Assembly (NCBI RefSeq): GCF_012726265.1
Contig: NZ_JAASAG010000005.1
Coordinates: 248,001 to 312,000 of the forward strand
From: Streptomyces sp. HNM0575
Lineage (GTDB): Bacteria; Actinomycetota; Actinomycetes; Streptomycetales; Streptomycetaceae
Length of the DNA stretch: 64,000 nucleotides
Direction: 5' to 3'
This document shows, piece by piece, positions 60,776 to 64,000 of this stretch. The position numbers were made by a program, and so were the translations under genes. Positions within the stretch are counted from its first letter, which is position 1. Every line of letters begins with the position of its first letter. Below the pieces are notes generated by a model. That model was not told the DNA's origin and ran no database searches. It saw only the letters and a program-made list of their open reading frames with translations.

Positions 60776-61549
60776 ATGGCAAGACGGCTTCGAATGCTGA
60801 TGCGCATGGGGAATCTGACCCGGACGGGACAGGTCGGCGACGGCCGGGAGGAGGCCCTCGTGGAGCACGTGCTGGAGCACGCGGCCCCGGGAGACCTCGA
60901 CGACGTGATCCGGGTGATCGACGAGTACGCCTACCGGCAGGCCACGCTGATCAACGTCGGTGACGAGAAGGGGCTGTTGCTGGACGCGGCCGTGCGGCGG
61001 GCACAGCCCGGGCTGCTCCTCGAACTCGGTACGTACTGCGGATACGGCGCGCTGCGGATGGCCCGCGTCATGCCGCCGGGGGCACGGCTGTGCTCGATCG
61101 AGTTCAACGCCGCCAACGCCTCGGTGGCGCGCCGTATTTGGGACCACGCCGGGCTGGGGGAGGAGCGCGTCGCCGTGCTGCACGGCACGCTGGGGGACGG
61201 CGGGGCCACCATCGGGCGACTCACCGGCCGGTACGGCTTCGGCCCCGGCCGGGTGGACTTCGTGTTCGTCGACCACGTCAGCGACGCGTATCTGCCGGAC
61301 CTGCGACGGATCCTCGACCGGCGGTGGCTGCACCCCGGCTCGATCGTGCTGGCCGACAACATGAAGGTGCCCGGTGCGCCGCGCTACCGCGAGTACCTGC
61401 GCGACGCCGAGGGCAAGGAGTGGCGCACCCGCGAGCACCGCACCCACGTCGAGTACCAGTCGTGGGTCAGGGACCTGGTGCTGGAGTCGGAGTACCTGCG
61501 CTCCCCGGATGCCGGAGATCAGGGCGCGACAGGGGCCGCGCCCGCGTAA
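60776..61549 (+). CDS. Catechol O-methyltransferase-like protein
   Basis: The 257-residue protein has the SAM site LLELGTYCGYGALRMARVMP, SIEFNAANASVARRIWDHAG, and the metal ligands Asp166 (VFVDHVSDAYLPD), Asp194 and Asn195 (VLADNMKVPG), and Glu226 (THVEYQSW). They align with Asp141, Asp169, Asn170 and Glu199 of rat COMT. Ser169 stands where the catalytic Lys144 of COMT should be. It should methylate one hydroxyl of a catechol-like group. The StrR-like site lies 170 bp upstream. The ATG follows GGAG by 8 bp. Confidence 0.88.
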   Translation: MARRLRMLMRMGNLTRTGQVGDGREEALVEHVLEHAAPGDLDDVIRVIDEYAYRQATLINVGDEKGLLLDAAVRRAQPGLLLELGTYCGYGALRMARVMPPGARLCSIEFNAANASVARRIWDHAGLGEERVAVLHGTLGDGGATIGRLTGRYGFGPGRVDFVFVDHVSDAYLPDLRRILDRRWLHPGSIVLADNMKVPGAPRYREYLRDAEGKEWRTREHRTHVEYQSWVRDLVLESEYLRSPDAGDQGATGAAPA

Positions 61550-61613
61550 GGACTTACGGGCTCCCGACAGGACCGGGGGCCCGGGACCGTGAAGCCTAGG
61601 AGAGGATCGATCA

Positions 61614-62459
61614 GTGACGGCGACGGCGGACAAGACGGCGGTTCGGGTTGCGTTGTGGCGGGCTCTGCACGTCCGGATCGATCCGCCTCCGCACGTGTTC
61701 GACGACGAACTCGGCGCGCAGCTCGTGGCACCGGACACCGGCTGGCGGTCACGGCCGGACATGGCGCCCGGAGCCACCGCCCGGGCGAGGGCGTCAATCG
61801 TGGCCCGTGCCCGGTTCACCGAGGACCTGGTCGTCGAGCAGGCCGGCCGAGGTGTCGACCAGTACGTCATCCTCGGCGCCGGGCTCGACACCTTCGCGCA
61901 GCGGCGGCCCGAAACCGCCGGGGGAGTGCGGGTGTTCGAGGTCGACCAGCCGGGGACGCAGGCGTGGAAAAGGCGGCGTCTCGACGAGCTGGGGTACGGC
62001 GTCCCCGAGTCGCTGCGGCTCGTGCCCGTCGACTTCGAATCGGACGAGTCCTGGTGGGCGCGCCTGACGGAAGCCGGTTTCGACCCCGGCCGGCCGGCCG
62101 TGCTGGCCTGCTCCGGCGTCACCATGTACCTCACGAAGGACGCGGTCGCCGCGACGCTCCGGCAGGCCGCGACCCTCGCGGCGGGCTCCACGCTGGCGGT
62201 GACGTTCATGCCGCCGCTCGACCTCGTCGACGCGGAGGAACGGCCCGCGAGGCAAGGAGTGGAGAGCGCCGCGCGCGCGGACGGTACTCCGTTCCTCAGC
62301 TTCTTCAGCCCGGACGAGATCCTGGCCCTCGCCAAGGACAGCGGGTTCCGCCAGGCCGAGTACGTGTCGGCGGGCGACCTCGAAGAGCGCTACTTCGCCG
62401 GGCGCGGTGACGGCCTCCGGCCGTCGAGCATCGAACAACTGCTGGTCGCCACCACGTGA
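61614..62459 (+). CDS. Class I SAM methyltransferase 3 (leucine carboxyl methyltransferase-like)
   Basis: The 281-residue paralog starts GTG after AGGAGAGG and reads KTAVRVALWRALHVRIDPPP, DQYVILGAGLDTFAQRRPET, VFEVDQPGTQAWKRRRLDEL and ERYFAGRGDGLRPSS. It belongs with the two proteins at 52645 and 53653. It lies 64 bp after the COMT-like gene, in the same operon. The methyl acceptor is unknown. Confidence 0.88.
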   Translation: MTATADKTAVRVALWRALHVRIDPPPHVFDDELGAQLVAPDTGWRSRPDMAPGATARARASIVARARFTEDLVVEQAGRGVDQYVILGAGLDTFAQRRPETAGGVRVFEVDQPGTQAWKRRRLDELGYGVPESLRLVPVDFESDESWWARLTEAGFDPGRPAVLACSGVTMYLTKDAVAATLRQAATLAAGSTLAVTFMPPLDLVDAEERPARQGVESAARADGTPFLSFFSPDEILALAKDSGFRQAEYVSAGDLEERYFAGRGDGLRPSSIEQLLVATT

Positions 62460-62494
62460 TCGCACGGCCGGGGCGTCGATCCCCGGCCTCATGA

Positions 62495-62528
62495 ATCCGG
62501 GCCTGCCGCACACGCGGCAGGCCCGGAT
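62495..62528. terminator. Bidirectional terminator
   Basis: A perfect 15-bp stem (ATCCGGGCCTGCCGC and complement) with an ACAC loop lies between the convergent methyltransferase 3 (ends 62459) and VOC (ends 62546) genes. Outer CCTCAT/ATGAGG arms extend it. Confidence 0.8.
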
Positions 62529-62545
62529 CGATGAGGGGCGGGTTC

Positions 62546-63010
62546 TCAGCTCTTCTCCCGCAGATACTCGCCGGCGCGGCGCTCGGACTCCTCCGGGCTC
62601 AGGTCCTCGATACGGGTTGCGACGGTCCAGCGGTGGCCGAACGGATCGGTCAACTGCCCCGTCCGGTCGCCGAAGAAGTGGTCCTGCACCGGCCGGGTCT
62701 CCTGCGCGCCCGCCCGCAGGGCCTGGGCGAAGGTCGCATCGACGTCCTCGACGAACAGATACAGGGTGACGGGCGTGCCACCGAGGACCTTCGGGCCCGG
62801 GAGACCGGCGGCGGGTGACTCGTCGGAGAGCATGACGATCGTGCCGCCGATCTGGATCTGCGCGTGCGGCACCATGCCGTCGGGCGCGGTGTACCGGGAG
62901 AGTTCCTTCGCGCCGAAGGCCCGGGTGTAGAAGGCGATCGCCTCGTCCGCGTCCGCCACGGACAGATACGCCGTCAGCTCCGCGTAGCCGTCCGGAACCG
63001 CCTTGACCAT
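62546..63010 (-). CDS. VOC family protein (PhnB/glyoxalase-like)
   Basis: The 154-residue protein has two beta-alpha-beta-beta-beta units: TAYLSVADADEAIAFYTRAF, AQIQIGGTIVMLSDESPAA, TLYLFVEDVDATFAQALRAG and GDRTGQLTDPFGHRWTVATR. The PhnB-type FGDRTGQLTDPFGHRW is a common signature. Function is unknown; resistance, binding or isomerisation are all possible. It lies 31 bp downstream of the aminotransferase on the same strand. Confidence 0.85.
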   Translation of the reverse strand: MVKAVPDGYAELTAYLSVADADEAIAFYTRAFGAKELSRYTAPDGMVPHAQIQIGGTIVMLSDESPAAGLPGPKVLGGTPVTLYLFVEDVDATFAQALRAGAQETRPVQDHFFGDRTGQLTDPFGHRWTVATRIEDLSPEESERRAGEYLREKS

Positions 63011-63041
63011 GTGCTGCCTCCATGACTTCGTCGAGTGGGTG

Positions 63042-64000
63042 CTACGGTCGCTGCCGGCCGGCGGTGATCTTGTCGAGCGCGCCGAGGAACTCCCGTAGCT
63101 CGTCCACGGAACCGAGCGAGACCCGCAGATGACCGGGGAAGCCGAACATGCCGGTGTCCCGCACGAGGATGCCGTGCTCCCTGGCCAGCAGGTCCTGCGC
63201 TTCGCCGGACGCCGCGACCTCCACGGCGACGAAGTTCGTGACCGACGGCAGGTACCGGTGTCCGCGGCGGGCGAGTTCGGCGCAGAACCACCGCCGCCGC
63301 TGCTCGCAGTCCTGCCGTACCCGGCCGAGGAACTCCTGGTCGGCGAGTGCCGCCAGCGCCGCCGCCTGCGCGGCACGGTTCACGCTGAAGGGCAGGACGC
63401 TCAGCGTGCGGCGCACCTCGGCGATCAGCTCGGCGGGACCGAGGGCGTAGCCGATGCGCAGCGCCGCCAGCCCGTAGGCCTTGGAGAACGTACGAAGGGC
63501 GAGCACCGGGGTGCCGTCCCGCAGTTGCTCCCTCGCCTGCGGCTGCGCCGGCGGGCCGAACTCGTGGTACGCCTCGTCGAAGACGAGGGGCGTGCCGCCG
63601 GCGCGTGCCGCGGAGACCAGCTGCTCCAGCGCCGGGCCGGGCAGTGCGGTGCCGCACGGGTTGTGCGGATTGCACACGTAGCCGATGCCGTATCCGGGGA
63701 GCCGTTCCGCGAACGCGGCCGCGTCGACCCCGGCACCGGCGAGCGGTATCTCGACGGCGCCGCGCCCGATGCGTTCCAGCGCCGCCAGGTAGCCGGGGAA
63801 GGTGCCGGCGGTGACGAGGCCGGGACGGTCCGGGTCCCCGAGGGTGAGCGCGGTCGCGAGCACCAGTTCGTCGCTGCCGTTGGCCACCGCGATCTGTTCC
63901 TCGAGCAACTCCCAGTGCCGGGCAAGCGCTTGGACGAGTCCCTCACGGTCGGGCGCGGGGTAGCGGTTGATCCGGTCCAGTTCACCGGTCACGGCCGCGA
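63042..64000 (-). CDS. Histidinol-phosphate-type aminotransferase, N-terminus cut by the window
   Basis: The frame is still open at the window edge, so the start is missing. The visible 319 residues have the class I/II aminotransferase fold: ANGSDELVLATALTLGDPDR, GIGYVCNPHNPCGTALPG, FDEAYHEFGPPAQ and the PLP Lys in LRTFSKAYGLAALRIGYALG, then the C-terminal FPGHLRVSLGSVDEL. HisC-like enzymes swap amino and keto groups of amino acids or phosphate esters. In this cluster it may supply an amino acid building block. The VOC gene follows at 31 bp. Confidence 0.88.
   Translation of the reverse strand, partial: AAVTGELDRINRYPAPDREGLVQALARHWELLEEQIAVANGSDELVLATALTLGDPDRPGLVTAGTFPGYLAALERIGRGAVEIPLAGAGVDAAAFAERLPGYGIGYVCNPHNPCGTALPGPALEQLVSAARAGGTPLVFDEAYHEFGPPAQPQAREQLRDGTPVLALRTFSKAYGLAALRIGYALGPAELIAEVRRTLSVLPFSVNRAAQAAALAALADQEFLGRVRQDCEQRRRWFCAELARRGHRYLPSVTNFVAVEVAASGEAQDLLAREHGILVRDTGMFGFPGHLRVSLGSVDELREFLGALDKITAGRQRP

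Overview
The window is very GC-rich, codon use is strongly biased to G/C in third position, and short operons have stop/start overlaps (ATGA, GTGA). There are GTG and TTG starts, several rare TTA codons, twin-arginine and lipoprotein signals, and actinomycete families such as DUF3099, StrR/NovG-type regulators and PIN/Phd modules. All of this points to Streptomyces or a close relative. No tRNA, rRNA, CRISPR array, transposase or modular NRPS/PKS gene was seen.

1-7.9 kb holds an aromatic acyl-CoA module. It contains the end of an enoyl-CoA hydratase, a two-domain 2-aminobenzoyl-CoA monooxygenase/reductase, a PaaX-type repressor, a 2-aminobenzoate/benzoate-CoA ligase, an acyl-CoA dehydrogenase and a RidA protein. 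7.9-11.7 kb holds a Phd/VapC pair, a class A beta-lactamase, and a PEP-mutase/isocitrate-lyase family enzyme with an ArsR-type regulator.

11.7-21.1 kb holds a GntR (FadR) regulator and a Cache-domain protein, divergent from a polyamine/opine-type ABC importer (ATPase, lipoprotein, two permeases). An IclR regulator, a phthalate-dioxygenase-type reductase and a P450 that keeps the CYP199A4 benzoate-binding residues follow. Together these look like uptake and oxidation of small acids, including 4-substituted benzoates.

21.1-35.5 kb holds a ferritin-like protein, a Gly-rich membrane protein with an NCS1 transporter, and a secreted beta-rich protein. It also holds a YtrA-type GntR/ABC operon behind a 48-bp perfect palindrome, a large LuxR-family ATPase regulator, a degenerate HATPase, a glycosyltransferase with an unknown partner, and a YjbR-like protein.

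35.9-64 kb looks like one biosynthetic gene cluster without NRPS or PKS. Its minus-strand core (36.8-50.5 kb) encodes an ArsR-rhodanese regulator, an MFS exporter, two ATP-grasp ligases, a cysteine-synthase-like enzyme, a serine acetyltransferase and an FMN reductase. It continues with a FAD monooxygenase, a dihydroorotase/hydantoinase-like enzyme, an acyl-CoA-dehydrogenase-fold protein without the catalytic glutamate, a PrpF-type isomerase and an asparagine synthetase. The right part adds a StrR/NovG-like regulator, a tautomerase, three related class I methyltransferases, a second P450, an O-methyltransferase, a COMT-like methyltransferase, two VOC proteins, a 14-helix MFS exporter and an aminotransferase cut by the window edge. 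I infer a product built by ATP-dependent amide bond formation around a beta-substituted alanine, then oxidised and methylated. No known cluster was recognised.

Regulation is the most striking part of this cluster. Two paralogous response regulators flank it. One keeps the DNA-binding domain but has lost the phospho-Asp, the other keeps the Asp but has lost the DNA-binding domain, and both carry a TTA codon. A ribbon-helix-helix protein and the MFS exporter share a near-identical palindrome that covers the -10 box and start codon of both genes. Two sites resembling the StrR binding site lie upstream of the second P450/methyltransferase pair and of the COMT-like gene.
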